From NCBI GenBank assembly GCA_905182465.1, contig CAJJBI010000006.1, positions 1 to 64,000 on the forward strand: a stretch of 64,000 nucleotides of DNA, given 5' to 3'. This stretch comes from Opitutaceae bacterium BACL24 MAG-120322-bin51. GTDB taxonomy: Bacteria; Verrucomicrobiota; Verrucomicrobiia; Opitutales; Coraliomargaritaceae. Positions 19,969 to 31,939 of the stretch are shown here, piece after piece. Below the pieces are notes generated by a model. It saw only the letters and a program-made list of their open reading frames with translations. It did no database searches and was not told where the DNA came from. The stretch's first letter is position 1. Every line of letters begins with the position of its first letter. The position numbers and the translations under genes are program-made.

Positions 19969-21657
19969 ATGTTCGAAGATCATAACGATACAGTTTACGA
20001 AATAATTAAAGGTGCCAACCTGCTCGAACCAGCTCAGCTTGAAGAGCTCAACGAGTCGCACCTCCACACTGGCAAGTCGCTAGCCGACGCCGTGATTGAC
20101 TCTGAAGTGGTCGATCGGGAGCAGATTCTCGCCGCTGTGGCGGAGTATCTCGGCTATGAATATTTGGCTACTCCACCGAATAAAGTGGAAGAGGATATTG
20201 CCAGCACCGTGCGAGCCAGTGTGGCTCGCATGTATGCCGTGGTTCCCTACGAGGTCAGCGATACCTCCGTCTCCTTGCTCGCGCAGGATCCTTTTAATCC
20301 CGCGATCATCGATGATCTCACCTTTACGTTAAATAAAGACATCACTATTGTCGTCTGTAATCCTGAGCACATTGACTCACTCCTCATTGCGACTTATGGC
20401 GAGGAAGATTCATCGATTGACGATATACTCGGCGATCTCGGCGAAAGCTTTACTGAATCCCAGGATGATCTCTCTGAGGGCGATCTTACGGACATGGCGA
20501 ACCAAACGCCCATCATCCGTTTCGTGAACCTCGTGCTTCAGCAGGCAATTAAGGATAAAGCATCTGACGTCCACTTCGAACCCTTCGAAGATCAGTTCCG
20601 CATCCGCTACCGGATCGACGGTGCGCTTTACGAGATGGCGCCTCCACCAAAGAATCTAGCCGTTCCCGTGACCTCGCGCGTCAAAGTGCTGTCCAATATG
20701 AACATCTCCGAAACACGGATTCCTCAGGATGGTCGCATTAAGATGACCATCGCAGGTCGCCCTGTGGATCTTCGTGTATCTACATTGCCTACCCAGTTTG
20801 GCGAGTCCGTGGTGCTCCGTGTCCTCGATAAGTCGGTGGTCAACCTCGACCTCGAAGCTCTCAGTTTGCCCGACGATATTTTACAAACGATTCGGGACCT
20901 TGTGGATCGTCCCAACGGTATCTTTATTGTAACCGGGCCTACTGGATCTGGTAAGACCACCACACTCTACAGTGCACTCCGCGAGGTTAATAGCGTCGAG
21001 ACTAAGATTCTTACAGCCGAAGATCCCGTCGAGTATGAGATTGACGGCATTATGCAGGTTGCGGTGAACCACAAAGTAGGCCTCGACTTCTCTCGCGCAC
21101 TTCGCGCCTTCCTCCGTCAAGACCCTGACAAGATCATGGTCGGTGAGATTCGTGACTTGGAGACCGCGCAGATCGCCGTGCAGGCCTCGCTAACGGGGCA
21201 CGTTGTTTTGAGTACGCTTCACACCAATGATGCGCCAGGTGCTGTTACCCGTCTTATTGATATGGGTTTGGAGCCCTTCCTCATTTCCGCCTCACTAGAA
21301 GCTATTCTTGCGCAGCGCCTCGTCCGTCGCATCTGCCCCAGTTGTCGCACCGCTTACGAGCCAGGCCACGATCTCATCGAAATGCTCGACGTCGATCCGC
21401 TCGAAATCGCTGATAAAGATTTCTTCTACGGCGATGGTTGTGCCGAATGTAGCAACACTGGCTATCGCGGCCGTGTAGGTCTCTTTGAAATGATCGTTGT
21501 TTCCGATGCCATTCGTGAGTTGATAAACAACCGGGCACCCACGCTCACCATTAAACAAAAAGCACTCGAGCAGGGGATGCGAAGCTTGCGTGATGACGGG
21601 TTACGCGCCATTTTCGACGGCAATTCTACAATTGAAGAGGTTCTCAAATACACATAA
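19969..21657 (+). CDS. GspE/PilB-type secretion/pilus assembly ATPase (second copy)
   Basis: A 562-residue paralogue of the ATPase at 17088, with the same order: an MshEN-like N-domain (residues 1-145), an acidic linker, [20 protein letters not shown], Walker [16 protein letters not shown] near residue 322, Walker [17 protein letters not shown], the His box [12 protein letters not shown], and CPSC...CAEC zinc cysteines. Start ATG at 19969. Its Arg and Cys pattern suggests a functional motor. pilC starts 15 bases after its stop, so this copy may be the partner of that platform protein, while the first copy could serve another pseudopilus. That division is inference. Confidence 0.94.
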   Translation: MFEDHNDTVYEIIKGANLLEPAQLEELNESHLHTGKSLADAVIDSEVVDREQILAAVAEYLGYEYLATPPNKVEEDIASTVRASVARMYAVVPYEVSDTSVSLLAQDPFNPAIIDDLTFTLNKDITIVVCNPEHIDSLLIATYGEEDSSIDDILGDLGESFTESQDDLSEGDLTDMANQTPIIRFVNLVLQQAIKDKASDVHFEPFEDQFRIRYRIDGALYEMAPPPKNLAVPVTSRVKVLSNMNISETRIPQDGRIKMTIAGRPVDLRVSTLPTQFGESVVLRVLDKSVVNLDLEALSLPDDILQTIRDLVDRPNGIFIVTGPTGSGKTTTLYSALREVNSVETKILTAEDPVEYEIDGIMQVAVNHKVGLDFSRALRAFLRQDPDKIMVGEIRDLETAQIAVQASLTGHVVLSTLHTNDAPGAVTRLIDMGLEPFLISASLEAILAQRLVRRICPSCRTAYEPGHDLIEMLDVDPLEIADKDFFYGDGCAECSNTGYRGRVGLFEMIVVSDAIRELINNRAPTLTIKQKALEQGMRSLRDDGLRAIFDGNSTIEEVLKYT

Positions 21658-21672
21658 ACACTCATATTCCCC

Positions 21673-22929
21673 ATGGCAAAATTCAAATATACGGCGATTG
21701 ACGCCAACGGTAAGCAAAAGACCGGCACGGTCGAAGCGGCCAGTCAGGACGAAGCGAATTCAAAACTCAGCGCGTCCGGCTTGATGCCGACAAAGATCAC
21801 CAACGCAGGCGGTAGTGCCACTGCGAAAGCAGCTCCTAAAAAGGGCGGCAAAAAATCTAAGAAGTCGGGTGGTGGCTTCGGTAAAGTCATCAAAGGAGAG
21901 GAACTCACTACCTTTACGCGTCAGCTAGCGACACTTCTGGATGCAGGCTTGCCTCTACTCCGGGCGCTCGAAGTGATGATTCGACAAGAGAAAAACGTTC
22001 GCTTTCAAGCGGTCCTCGAGCAGATCGCTGATCAAGTTAAGTCTGGTAATTCCTTTTCCGACGGGCTTGCGCAGCAGCCTAAGATTTTTGACCGTCTATT
22101 CGTCAACATGGTGCGTGCTGGTGAAGCCGGCGGTGTCCTTGACGTTGTGCTCTCGCGTCTCGCGGGCTTCATGGAAAAGGCATTGAAGACCAAGAAAAAG
22201 GTCAAAGCAGCCATGGTCTATCCGATCGTGGTCGTCGGCGTCGCCGTATCGATTGTGGCGCTCCTTATGGTTGTAGTGGTCCCCAAGTTTCAGGCAATCT
22301 TTGACGACATGCTCGAAGGTGCCGCACTCCCAGGGCCTACACAGCTGGTGGTCGGCGTCAGTAATTTCATGCGTGAAAATATCGTGCTCACTATCATCCT
22401 TTTGGTCGTCGGTTTCTTTGCCTCAAAGTTCTTCGTGAATACGCCTGTTGGCTCAAAGATGTTCAACTGGCTATCGATCAACACCCCCAAGGTCGGCGAT
22501 CTAGTGCGCAAGGTGAACATCGCTCGCATCACTCGTACCTTTGGTACGCTCCTCTCCAGTGGTGTTCCTATCTTGCAATCGATCACAATTACTAAGGATA
22601 TCACCGGTAACAAATTCTACGAAAACGCACTCACTCGTATTCACGACAGCGTGCGTGATGGTGAGTCTCTCGCCGCACCTATGTCACGTGAGACTGTCTT
22701 TCCTAACATGGTCACCAGTATGGTCGACGTGGGTGAAGAAACGGGTGAGCTTGCTGCGATGCTCAATCGAGTGGCGGATAACTATGACGAAGACGTAGAC
22801 AACGCCGTGGCCGGGATCACTTCGATCATCGAGCCCGTCATGATCGTGTTCCTCGCGGTTGTCGTCGGTTTCATCGTCATTGCGCTCTTCCTGCCCATCG
22901 TTGAGATCATTAAGCAACTCACTGGCTGA
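21673..22929 (+). CDS. pilC: PilC/GspF inner-membrane platform protein
   Basis: A 418-residue platform protein that the assembly ATPase turns in order to insert pilins. N-terminal [21 protein letters not shown] is the PilC/GspF beta-hairpin signature. A low-complexity Lys/Gly stretch (residues 50-75) separates it from two T2SSF domains ([14 protein letters not shown] and [14 protein letters not shown]), each with a hydrophobic end. Membrane segments are at about residues 175-200, 235-260 and 385-410. It ends 24 bases before a strong hairpin terminator, closing the gspE-pilT-gspE-pilC run. Confidence 0.95.
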   Translation: MAKFKYTAIDANGKQKTGTVEAASQDEANSKLSASGLMPTKITNAGGSATAKAAPKKGGKKSKKSGGGFGKVIKGEELTTFTRQLATLLDAGLPLLRALEVMIRQEKNVRFQAVLEQIADQVKSGNSFSDGLAQQPKIFDRLFVNMVRAGEAGGVLDVVLSRLAGFMEKALKTKKKVKAAMVYPIVVVGVAVSIVALLMVVVVPKFQAIFDDMLEGAALPGPTQLVVGVSNFMRENIVLTIILLVVGFFASKFFVNTPVGSKMFNWLSINTPKVGDLVRKVNIARITRTFGTLLSSGVPILQSITITKDITGNKFYENALTRIHDSVRDGESLAAPMSRETVFPNMVTSMVDVGEETGELAAMLNRVADNYDEDVDNAVAGITSIIEPVMIVFLAVVVGFIVIALFLPIVEIIKQLTG

Positions 22930-22952
22930 TCCTGTCGAAAAGGTTATTTTCT

Positions 22953-22987
22953 AAAAGCCCGCAGCGCGCCGTGCCTGCGGGCTTTTT
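22953..22987 (+). terminator. Rho-independent terminator after pilC
   Basis: A perfect 11-base stem, AAAGCCCGCAG paired with CTGCGGGCTTT, with a 10-base loop (22965-22974), ends in a T-run (22983-22987). It lies 24 bases after the pilC stop and upstream of valS, so it ends the pilus-ATPase transcript. Confidence 0.9.
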
Positions 22988-23048
22988 GTTTTCGAGCTTG
23001 AAAGCCGCGCGGTGGGCCGCACCTTTGGCTACTTTCCTATTTCCCTTC

Positions 23049-25787
<2,739 letters not shown>

Positions 25788-25860
25788 TCAAATCAAAGAT
25801 TGGCTGTCCAGCTACCGTCGAGTCGCTAATAGTTATTTAGCTTTTAGCGAGATTAGCATG

Positions 25861-25891
25861 AAAAAACGCGCTCCCAATAAGGAGCGCGTTT
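25861..25891 (-). terminator. Rho-independent terminator for the small lipoprotein gene
   Basis: The stem AACGCGCTCC (25865-25874) pairs with GGAGCGCGTT (25881-25890) around a six-base loop. The six A on + (25861-25866) give a T-run on the minus strand, so it ends transcription of the small gene at 25919-26047. Confidence 0.88.
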
Positions 25892-25918
25892 CGCGTATAG
25901 ATGATTGAAGCTGGAAGC

Positions 25919-26047
25919 TTATTCGGCTGCTTCGGTAACTTCTTCAGTTACTTCGGCGGCGTCATCTGCTGGGCTCTTCTCGCAGCCAGTTGTGAATAGT
26001 GCGGCAGCAAAAAGAAGGCCAATAAGAGCGAGTTTTGTAATTTTCAT
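25919..26047 (-). CDS. 42-residue lipoprotein, entericidin-like
   Basis: A very short gene below usual calling limits. The product is 42 residues: a basic start (MKITKLALIGLLF), a hydrophobic run, then the lipobox FTTGC around residue 22, where signal peptidase II would leave a lipidated cysteine. The mature part is about 20 residues, very acidic (EVTEEVTEAAE). A dedicated terminator follows 28 bases after its TAA, which supports it as a real transcript. The layout resembles entericidin-type small lipoproteins, but there is no clear sequence match, so the function is unknown. Start ATG at 26047; no obvious Shine-Dalgarno sequence. Confidence 0.75.
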   Translation of the reverse strand: MKITKLALIGLLFAAALFTTGCEKSPADDAAEVTEEVTEAAE

Positions 26048-26363
26048 GATGATTGTTTTATTATTTGTGTATGACTGCAAAACGCAGAAGTTGTATCTAT
26101 AACGACGTATACGATGAGTTAAAGGGTTAATTTCACCGCATTAAGGGCACCAAAAGTGCTTTAATTATGCGTTTCTCACTTACACACGTCGCAAAAGTGC
26201 AGCTTGCTTTCTTTAATTCCTAGGCCATCTACTCTGCGAGTAAGGCTATGAAAAATAACCGTATTCATCATATTGTAGAGCACATTTCCATGGCTACTGC
26301 GGAACAAGGCCTCTCTCATGCTCCCGCTTAACGTTTCTGAAACCTAAGGCCCGGATTTTGACT
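26048..26363. other. 316-base intergenic stretch with a possible 27-codon ORF
   Basis: It must hold the promoter of the small lipoprotein gene (minus) and of rlmN (plus). I see one small open frame on + at 26248-26331, starting MKNNRIHHIVEHIS. It has no ribosome binding site I would trust, and the sequence is not a recognisable family, so I do not call it a gene. No strong hairpin was found. Confidence 0.4.
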
Positions 26364-27419
26364 ATGGTTGATTCACTAGAAGGCTACAGCTATGGAGCAC
26401 TAGAGCAAATGCTCTCTGGTGCCGGGGTGAACCCAGTGCACGCAAAGCCGCTCTTTAGCGCTGTGCAACGTCGACTGGTCAGTAAAAATTTAAGCGTGGC
26501 CGAGGGTATCTTGCCGCCCGTCGCTCGCTGGCTTTCGACCGACGAAGCACCCGTTCTCTGCCCTACGGAACAGACGGATTGCAGCCCGAGCGGCGATGGC
26601 TTCACCGAGAAGTATATGCTTCGTCTCGCCGATGGTGCCGAGGTCGAGGCAGTGCGGATGGGGTTCCCGGGCAGATTTACTGCCTGCCTAAGTACCCAGG
26701 TCGGATGCGCGATGGGCTGTGTCTTTTGCGCAACGGGGCAGATGGGGTTTTCTCGGCATCTTACCACGGGCGAGATTGTGGCGCAGGCCCATCACGTTGA
26801 GCGTGGACTCCGCGAGAGCCACGGCGAACGTTTGCGTAACATCGTGATGATGGGAATGGGCGAGCCATTACATAATTTTGAACCCGTGATGGAGGCACTC
26901 GGCATTATAACAGACAACCGTGGCCTGAACATCGGACCTGCTCGGGTCGCCATCAGCACGGTGGGTCATATTCCGGGTATTTTAAAACTGGCGCATCATC
27001 CTAAGCGCTACTCGCTCGCGGTCAGTCTACATGGCGCGAGTGATGAAGAACGCGGCAAGCTAATCCCGGTAAATAAGAAATGGCCACTAGCTGACCTCAT
27101 CGGTGCCTGTCGTGAATATACTGCAATTAAACGGGCGAGGGTGTTCTTTGCCTGGACATTAATTGGTGGTGTTAATGACAGTAAGGATCATGCGTTTCGA
27201 CTGGCAGAACTCCTCAAAGGCATCGATGCGCATGTTAATTTAATTCCACTCAATGCAACCGAAGGTTACGAAGGTGAAGCTCCCGACGAGACGAATGTTC
27301 GCGAGTTTCAAGGTATTATCCAAGCGTCTGGGTTACCTTGCACCGTACGCCAAAGGCGCGGAATCGATGTGGCCGCTGGCTGCGGACAACTAAAGGCTAG
27401 ACGTTTAAGTAAGCAGTAG
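26364..27419 (+). CDS. rlmN: Dual-specificity RNA methyltransferase RlmN
   Basis: A 351-residue radical SAM enzyme that methylates C2 of adenosine in 23S rRNA (A2503 in E. coli) and, in some bacteria, of tRNA A37. The 4Fe-4S motif CAMGCVFC follows STQVG, and MGMGEPLHNF is the second family motif. VAISTVGHIPGI and VSLHGA complete the RlmN core. The C-terminal cysteine in VAAGCGQL is the methyl-carrying residue that makes the thiyl/methylene intermediate. ATG at 26364 is chosen; a TTG six bases before is in frame. Convergent with the DAHP synthase gene, 9 bases apart. Confidence 0.96.
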   Translation: MVDSLEGYSYGALEQMLSGAGVNPVHAKPLFSAVQRRLVSKNLSVAEGILPPVARWLSTDEAPVLCPTEQTDCSPSGDGFTEKYMLRLADGAEVEAVRMGFPGRFTACLSTQVGCAMGCVFCATGQMGFSRHLTTGEIVAQAHHVERGLRESHGERLRNIVMMGMGEPLHNFEPVMEALGIITDNRGLNIGPARVAISTVGHIPGILKLAHHPKRYSLAVSLHGASDEERGKLIPVNKKWPLADLIGACREYTAIKRARVFFAWTLIGGVNDSKDHAFRLAELLKGIDAHVNLIPLNATEGYEGEAPDETNVREFQGIIQASGLPCTVRQRRGIDVAAGCGQLKARRLSKQ

Positions 27420-27428
27420 CCCCGCGCC

Positions 27429-28484
27429 TTAAGTCCTCCGCTTTTGGACGGCAGTTGCTAGCGTCTCAAGGATAGCCTCAGTAGCCGGAAAGTCGATACA
27501 GGCGTCGGTGATACTCTGTCCGTAAGTGCTACTGCCGTCGGACTCGTAGTTTTGGCGACCAGCGACGAGATGGCTTTCTAGCATGACACCGGCGATGCCT
27601 TTTTGACCGTCCGCGATTTGATCGGCCAGCACGCGCGCAACTTCGCTCTGACGAGTGTAGTCTTTGTTGCTGTTGCCGTGGCTGCAATCGACGACCACAT
27701 AAGGCGGTAAATTGACGTCCGCGAGCTGATCGAGAATCGGCTCGATGGTTTGGGCTTCATAATTAGGGCCCGTGCGGTTGCCGCCGCGTAAAACTATATG
27801 GGCGTCAGGGTTGCCAGTGGTTTGGAAAATGGCAGTCGCGCCCTGCTTGGTCACGGACGGAAACCAGTGCGCTTGCCCCGCAGAACGGACGGCATCGATT
27901 GCAATCTGCACGTTGCCGCTGGTGCCATTTTTAAAACCGACAGGCATCGAGAGGCCAGAAGCGAGTTCTCGGTGGATTTGGCTCTCAGTGGTACGTGCGC
28001 CAATAGCAGACCAGGCGATGGCGTCGGCAATAAATTGAGGGATGATGGTGTCGAGAAATTCGGTGCCCGTGGGGAGCCCGATTTCGCACACATCGATCAA
28101 CAGTTTACGCGCAATGCGTAGGCCCTGGTTGATCTCGAAACTGCCGTCGATCTCTGGGTCGTTGATCAAACCCTTCCAGCCGACCACAGTACGCGGCTTT
28201 TCAAAGTAGGTCCGCATGATGATCTGTAGGTCGTCTTTGTATCTTTCGCGTAGAGGCAACAGGCGTTCGGCGTATTCGAGCGCAGCTTTAGTGTCGTGAA
28301 TCGAACAGGGGCCACAAACCACACACAGGCGGTCGTCATCGCCTCGAAGGATGGCACTGCTTTCGTTGCGACCTTGGTCGATCACCGCGGTGGCTAATTT
28401 TGTGAGCGGGACTTCTTCGATTAGAGTCGAGGGTGCGAGTAGTGGGCGCGTTTGCGCGATGCGGATATTGTCGTGAGGAGTCAT
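27429..28484 (-). CDS. 3-deoxy-7-phosphoheptulonate synthase (class I, AroG type)
   Basis: A DAHP synthase of 351 residues from ATG 28484 (MTPHDNIRIAQTRPLL); an upstream frame to 28571 lacks family similarity. It condenses phosphoenolpyruvate and erythrose-4-phosphate, the first step of the shikimate pathway. Conserved motifs are VCGPCSIHD, MRTYFEKPRTVVGWKGLIN, WSAIGARTTESQ, GFKNGTSGNVQIA and DCSHGNSNKD. Length and motifs match the AroF/AroG/AroH type, usually feedback-regulated by an aromatic amino acid, but the isoform cannot be decided by eye. It lies 122 bases after the CPBP gene on the same strand. Confidence 0.95.
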   Translation of the reverse strand: MTPHDNIRIAQTRPLLAPSTLIEEVPLTKLATAVIDQGRNESSAILRGDDDRLCVVCGPCSIHDTKAALEYAERLLPLRERYKDDLQIIMRTYFEKPRTVVGWKGLINDPEIDGSFEINQGLRIARKLLIDVCEIGLPTGTEFLDTIIPQFIADAIAWSAIGARTTESQIHRELASGLSMPVGFKNGTSGNVQIAIDAVRSAGQAHWFPSVTKQGATAIFQTTGNPDAHIVLRGGNRTGPNYEAQTIEPILDQLADVNLPPYVVVDCSHGNSNKDYTRQSEVARVLADQIADGQKGIAGVMLESHLVAGRQNYESDGSSTYGQSITDACIDFPATEAILETLATAVQKRRT

Positions 28485-28606
28485 TTTAAAATGCAGAAAG
28501 GTAAATAATGATGGAGCTCCAGTAGTGAGGAGAGGGAGGATCGGAATAATTTGAACCAGGATGTAATTCAAGTGGCTGCCCTTTGGGCAACTAAAGGAAT
28601 AAATGT

Positions 28607-29494
28607 TTATTTGGGAATGACGTCCGATAGGTTAGTGACAAATAGCATGCCTAGACTGAAGGCGTTGAAGAAAGCGTGAAACCAAATCGCGACGAGTATG
28701 CTTCCGGTTTTTTCATAGACTCGTGCGAGGAAGATGCCAACTAGCACCAGCGGAAGAAAAGACAATAGGTTCCAGTGTATCATCGAGAAAAGGATACCGC
28801 TGGCGATCTGTGCTGGGAGCAGAGTGGTTTGACTTTTAAGGAAACGATAAAGGCAACCGCGGAAGATGAGTTCTTCGACGATAGGTGCGAGTACGACGGC
28901 TGCGATGACGAGCAAGACGATGGCGACGGGATCACCGCCGCCTTGGAAGAGGGTGATGAGGTCTTGTTGCTCAAGATCTTCAATGAGACCAAACCCTTCA
29001 AATCCGGATAGGACCTTCGTCCAAAGTAAAGCTACGATCCACACGCCCGGAAGCAACATGAGGAAAAGTGGGAGCGCTTTTTTGAAAGATGCAAAGACCG
29101 AGAGATTGGCGTTATTTAGTCGGCTCAGATAAAAGCTAGGGTAGAAACGACGGGCTGCATAGAAAACGGCCAACATAGGCACTTGAAGGCAAAGCACTGC
29201 GAGGACTGCGAGCCATGGCGTCAATTCCAGTGGCGCTTCGCCTTCCGTAGGTGCCTCAAAAAAAAGGAGACTTGCTGCGACTTGCGCCACATAGACAAAA
29301 ATAATCATCGCGCAGATGAAGATTCCGAAGTTGACCCAGCCGATCGGCCAAGCGGGTGTCCCTGAATCGGGTTCTATGGTGCTTTCTGGCTTCTGGATGT
29401 GGCGGATCCATAGCGCGAGGCTGCTCCCGAGAATAAGCAAGATAGATAGCGATGCCACGATCAGTGGGGCATCGACTTGTGGGTCTGCCTGCAT
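28607..29494 (-). CDS. CPBP-family intramembrane metalloprotease
   Basis: A 295-residue protein with about eight hydrophobic segments. The CPBP/Abi motifs are present: EELIFRG near residue 214 (glutamates and Arg of the active site), FSMIHW (metal His) and WFHAFFN near residue 275. Relatives of this family (Rce1-like) cleave prenylated CaaX proteins in eukaryotes. In bacteria they act on peptides in bacteriocin immunity or membrane protein processing, with substrates mostly unknown. Its ATG is only 3 bases after the pyrC stop, so it is co-transcribed with the pyrimidine genes, an unexpected neighbour. Confidence 0.9.
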   Translation of the reverse strand: MQADPQVDAPLIVASLSILLILGSSLALWIRHIQKPESTIEPDSGTPAWPIGWVNFGIFICAMIIFVYVAQVAASLLFFEAPTEGEAPLELTPWLAVLAVLCLQVPMLAVFYAARRFYPSFYLSRLNNANLSVFASFKKALPLFLMLLPGVWIVALLWTKVLSGFEGFGLIEDLEQQDLITLFQGGGDPVAIVLLVIAAVVLAPIVEELIFRGCLYRFLKSQTTLLPAQIASGILFSMIHWNLLSFLPLVLVGIFLARVYEKTGSILVAIWFHAFFNAFSLGMLFVTNLSDVIPK

Positions 29495-29497
29495 TCG

Positions 29498-30793
29498 TTA
29501 TGCGGTGATGGATTGACCGTCGAAGACTTGTCGCCCGTCGACGTAGGTCGATTTGACGACGCCTTTCAAGGTTCTACCATGCCATGGGCAGTTGCGCGAT
29601 TTACTGAAGAATTTATTGGCATCGACTGTCCATTCTTCGTCGGGATTGAAGAGGCAAATATCGGCAGGTGCGCCCGTGCTGAGTGTGCCCGCGTCGAGTT
29701 TACAGATCTCGGCTCCCTTGTGCGTGAGTAGAGCAACGACTTCACTCAGGCTGAGGCGCTTGTCGTGGTAGAGCGTAGTCAATGAACTAGCTAGTGAGTT
29801 CTCTAGGCCGATGATTCCGAAGGGCGCGGCGTCGAACTCTCGATCTTTCTCGGTGGGCGAGTGAGGTGCGTGATCGGTTGCAATGCAGGCGAGGGTGCCA
29901 TCGATGAGCCCTTCAATGAGCGACTCGCGGTCGGCATCGGTACGGAGTGGGGGGTTCATTTTAAAAACGGTATCGTAGTCGCGTAAATCAGCATCGGTGA
30001 ATTCGATGTGGTGCGGGCTGGCTTCACCGCTGACAGTGGCTCCACGATCAATTGCGCGACGCAGTATATCAACCGAAGTAGCCGAGCTGATGTGCTGCAT
30101 GTGGATGTGCGCGCCTGTGAGTTCTGCGAGGATGACATTGCGCGCCACGATGATGTCTTCAGCGGCTTTTGGCCACCCTTGCAGGCCAAGCCGAAGTGAC
30201 CATTCGCCTTCGTTCATAACCGCGCCTTCAGTTAGGCTCGCGTCTTGGCAGTGATCCATAATGGGGAGGTCAAACATCTTCGCATACTCGACCGCGCGAC
30301 GCATGATCTCGTTGCTCTGTACGCAAGCGCCATCATCTGTCATGGCGATGACGCCCGCTTTTTTGAGTTGGCCAGTCGGCGCGAGTTGCTCGCCCTTCAT
30401 TCCAACGGTGAGGCAGCCTGTGGGATACACGTGGACGACGGCTTCGCGCTCGACCTGATCCATGATGCGTTGGATGGTGCCTGCGTTATCACAGACGGGG
30501 CTTGTGTTCGGCATGCACACGACAGAGGTAAAACCACCTGCTGCTGCCGCTTCGGAGCCGCTACGGATATCTTCTTTGTGCGTCTGACCCGGGTCGCGAA
30601 AGTGGACGTGGATATCGACTAGACCAGGGGCGACGACCAGGCCTGTCGCATCGACTAGGGTGGCATCGGCCTCTTGAGCTTTACTTATACTATCGACGAT
30701 TTTCCCATCGACAGCAAAAATGTCACCGACTGCGTCGCGTTGATTAGCGGGATCAATGACCCTGCCGTTTTTAATCCAAAGTATGTGACTCAT
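29498..30793 (-). CDS. pyrC: Dihydroorotase
   Basis: A 431-residue class I dihydroorotase, forming dihydroorotate from N-carbamoyl-aspartate in de novo pyrimidine synthesis. Metal-binding DIHVHFRDPGQTHKEDI is near residue 59. Other visible elements are GFTSVVCMPNTSP, HCQD (metal His), HMQHISS, and CIATDHAPHS, which contains the catalytic Asp. It lies 34 bases after pyrB on the same strand, as in pyrBC operons, and 3 bases before the CPBP gene. Class I enzymes often complex with PyrB, which the adjacency would fit. Confidence 0.95.
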   Translation of the reverse strand: MSHILWIKNGRVIDPANQRDAVGDIFAVDGKIVDSISKAQEADATLVDATGLVVAPGLVDIHVHFRDPGQTHKEDIRSGSEAAAAGGFTSVVCMPNTSPVCDNAGTIQRIMDQVEREAVVHVYPTGCLTVGMKGEQLAPTGQLKKAGVIAMTDDGACVQSNEIMRRAVEYAKMFDLPIMDHCQDASLTEGAVMNEGEWSLRLGLQGWPKAAEDIIVARNVILAELTGAHIHMQHISSATSVDILRRAIDRGATVSGEASPHHIEFTDADLRDYDTVFKMNPPLRTDADRESLIEGLIDGTLACIATDHAPHSPTEKDREFDAAPFGIIGLENSLASSLTTLYHDKRLSLSEVVALLTHKGAEICKLDAGTLSTGAPADICLFNPDEEWTVDANKFFSKSRNCPWHGRTLKGVVKSTYVDGRQVFDGQSITA

Positions 30794-30827
30794 TTATAGT
30801 GTTTCTATATTTCAGTGTCTTAATATT

Positions 30828-31787
30828 TTATACGGGCAGCTCGATGGCTTGCTTGTGATAGGCGCAAGAGCAGAGGTGAAGAATTGCCATGCGGACGACG
30901 ATACCGTTGGTCACCTGTTGCAGAATCACTGACTGGTCGGAGTCGGCCAGTTCGGAGTCAATCTCAACGCCTCGGTTGATAGGCCCGGGATGCATGATGA
31001 TCGCTCCAGGTTTAAGCCAGGAGGCTCGCTCCTTGTTCAGACCGAAGGAACTGGTGTACTCACCTATTGAGGGGAAGTGAGTGGCGGTCTGTCGCTCGTG
31101 CTGGATTCGGAGCAGCATGACCGCGTCGGCACCTTCTAGCGCAGGCTGTAGTTTGTGGCTTACAGTGACGCCCATTGCTTCGAATGCTTTTGGCACCAGA
31201 GTGCTCGGGCCAGCAATGGTAACTTTGGCCCCCAGCTTTTGCAGGCAGATGATATTAGATCGAGCGACTCGGCTAAAAAGAATATCGCCGAGAATGGTGA
31301 TCCTCTTGCCGTCGAGTGAGCCGAATTTTTCCAATAGAGTGAAGGCATCTAGGAGCGCTTGCGTCGGGTGAGAGTGGGCGCCGTCACCTGCATTGATCAC
31401 TGGGATGTCGACGACTTTGGACAAATAATTGGGCGCACCCGAAGCAGAGTGGCGCATAATAATGATGTCTGCCTTGAGCGCTTCCATATTACGCGCAGTA
31501 TCGCGGAGGGTCTCTCCCTTGGTCAGGCTGCTAGCACCTCCTGTTACAGTGATTGTGTCTGCGCTGAGTCGGCTGGCGGCCACCTCGAAGGCGAGCCGTG
31601 TGCGGGTGCTTGGCTCTAGGAAAAGATTCACCACCGTGCGGCCGTTGAGGTAGGGCTGCTTCATGTTATCCGCTTCCATCGCCTTCTTGAAGGCAGTCGC
31701 GGCGGTAAAAATCGTCTCAACCTCATCACGGGAGAGGGGCTCCACGTCGATCAGGTCTTTTCGGTTCCAGGATAGGCTTTGGCTCAT
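30828..31787 (-). CDS. pyrB: Aspartate carbamoyltransferase catalytic subunit
   Basis: A 319-residue enzyme that joins carbamoyl phosphate and aspartate in the committed step of pyrimidine synthesis. ATG 31787 (MSQSLSWNRKDLIDVEPL) is chosen; the open frame to 31844 lacks family similarity. FLEPSTRTR is the carbamoyl-phosphate motif (PSTRTR), with RHSASGAPNY and HPTQALLDAFTL following, and MHPGPINRGVEI near the C-terminus. No pyrI regulatory gene is adjacent. No attenuator is visible in the 152 bases upstream, only a weak inverted repeat TCCGA/TCGGA. Confidence 0.95.
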   Translation of the reverse strand: MSQSLSWNRKDLIDVEPLSRDEVETIFTAATAFKKAMEADNMKQPYLNGRTVVNLFLEPSTRTRLAFEVAASRLSADTITVTGGASSLTKGETLRDTARNMEALKADIIIMRHSASGAPNYLSKVVDIPVINAGDGAHSHPTQALLDAFTLLEKFGSLDGKRITILGDILFSRVARSNIICLQKLGAKVTIAGPSTLVPKAFEAMGVTVSHKLQPALEGADAVMLLRIQHERQTATHFPSIGEYTSSFGLNKERASWLKPGAIIMHPGPINRGVEIDSELADSDQSVILQQVTNGIVVRMAILHLCSCAYHKQAIELPV

Positions 31788-31939
31788 GAGTTTTATAATA
31801 AGGCTCCGAAATCGGAAATTTGAGCCGTCTTGAGGAAAGGGCAACGAGAAATCTGGATAAATGTTTAAGCGTGGAGCTTCAATTTTGACGCCCGTTGCTG
31901 CTAGTTACTTTGCTCCGATCGTCTTTAAGCGAGAAGCCT

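Noticed and set aside
26248-26331. A 27-codon plus-strand ORF starting MKNNRIHHIVEHIS
   Set aside because: No ribosome binding site and no recognisable sequence; could be chance.
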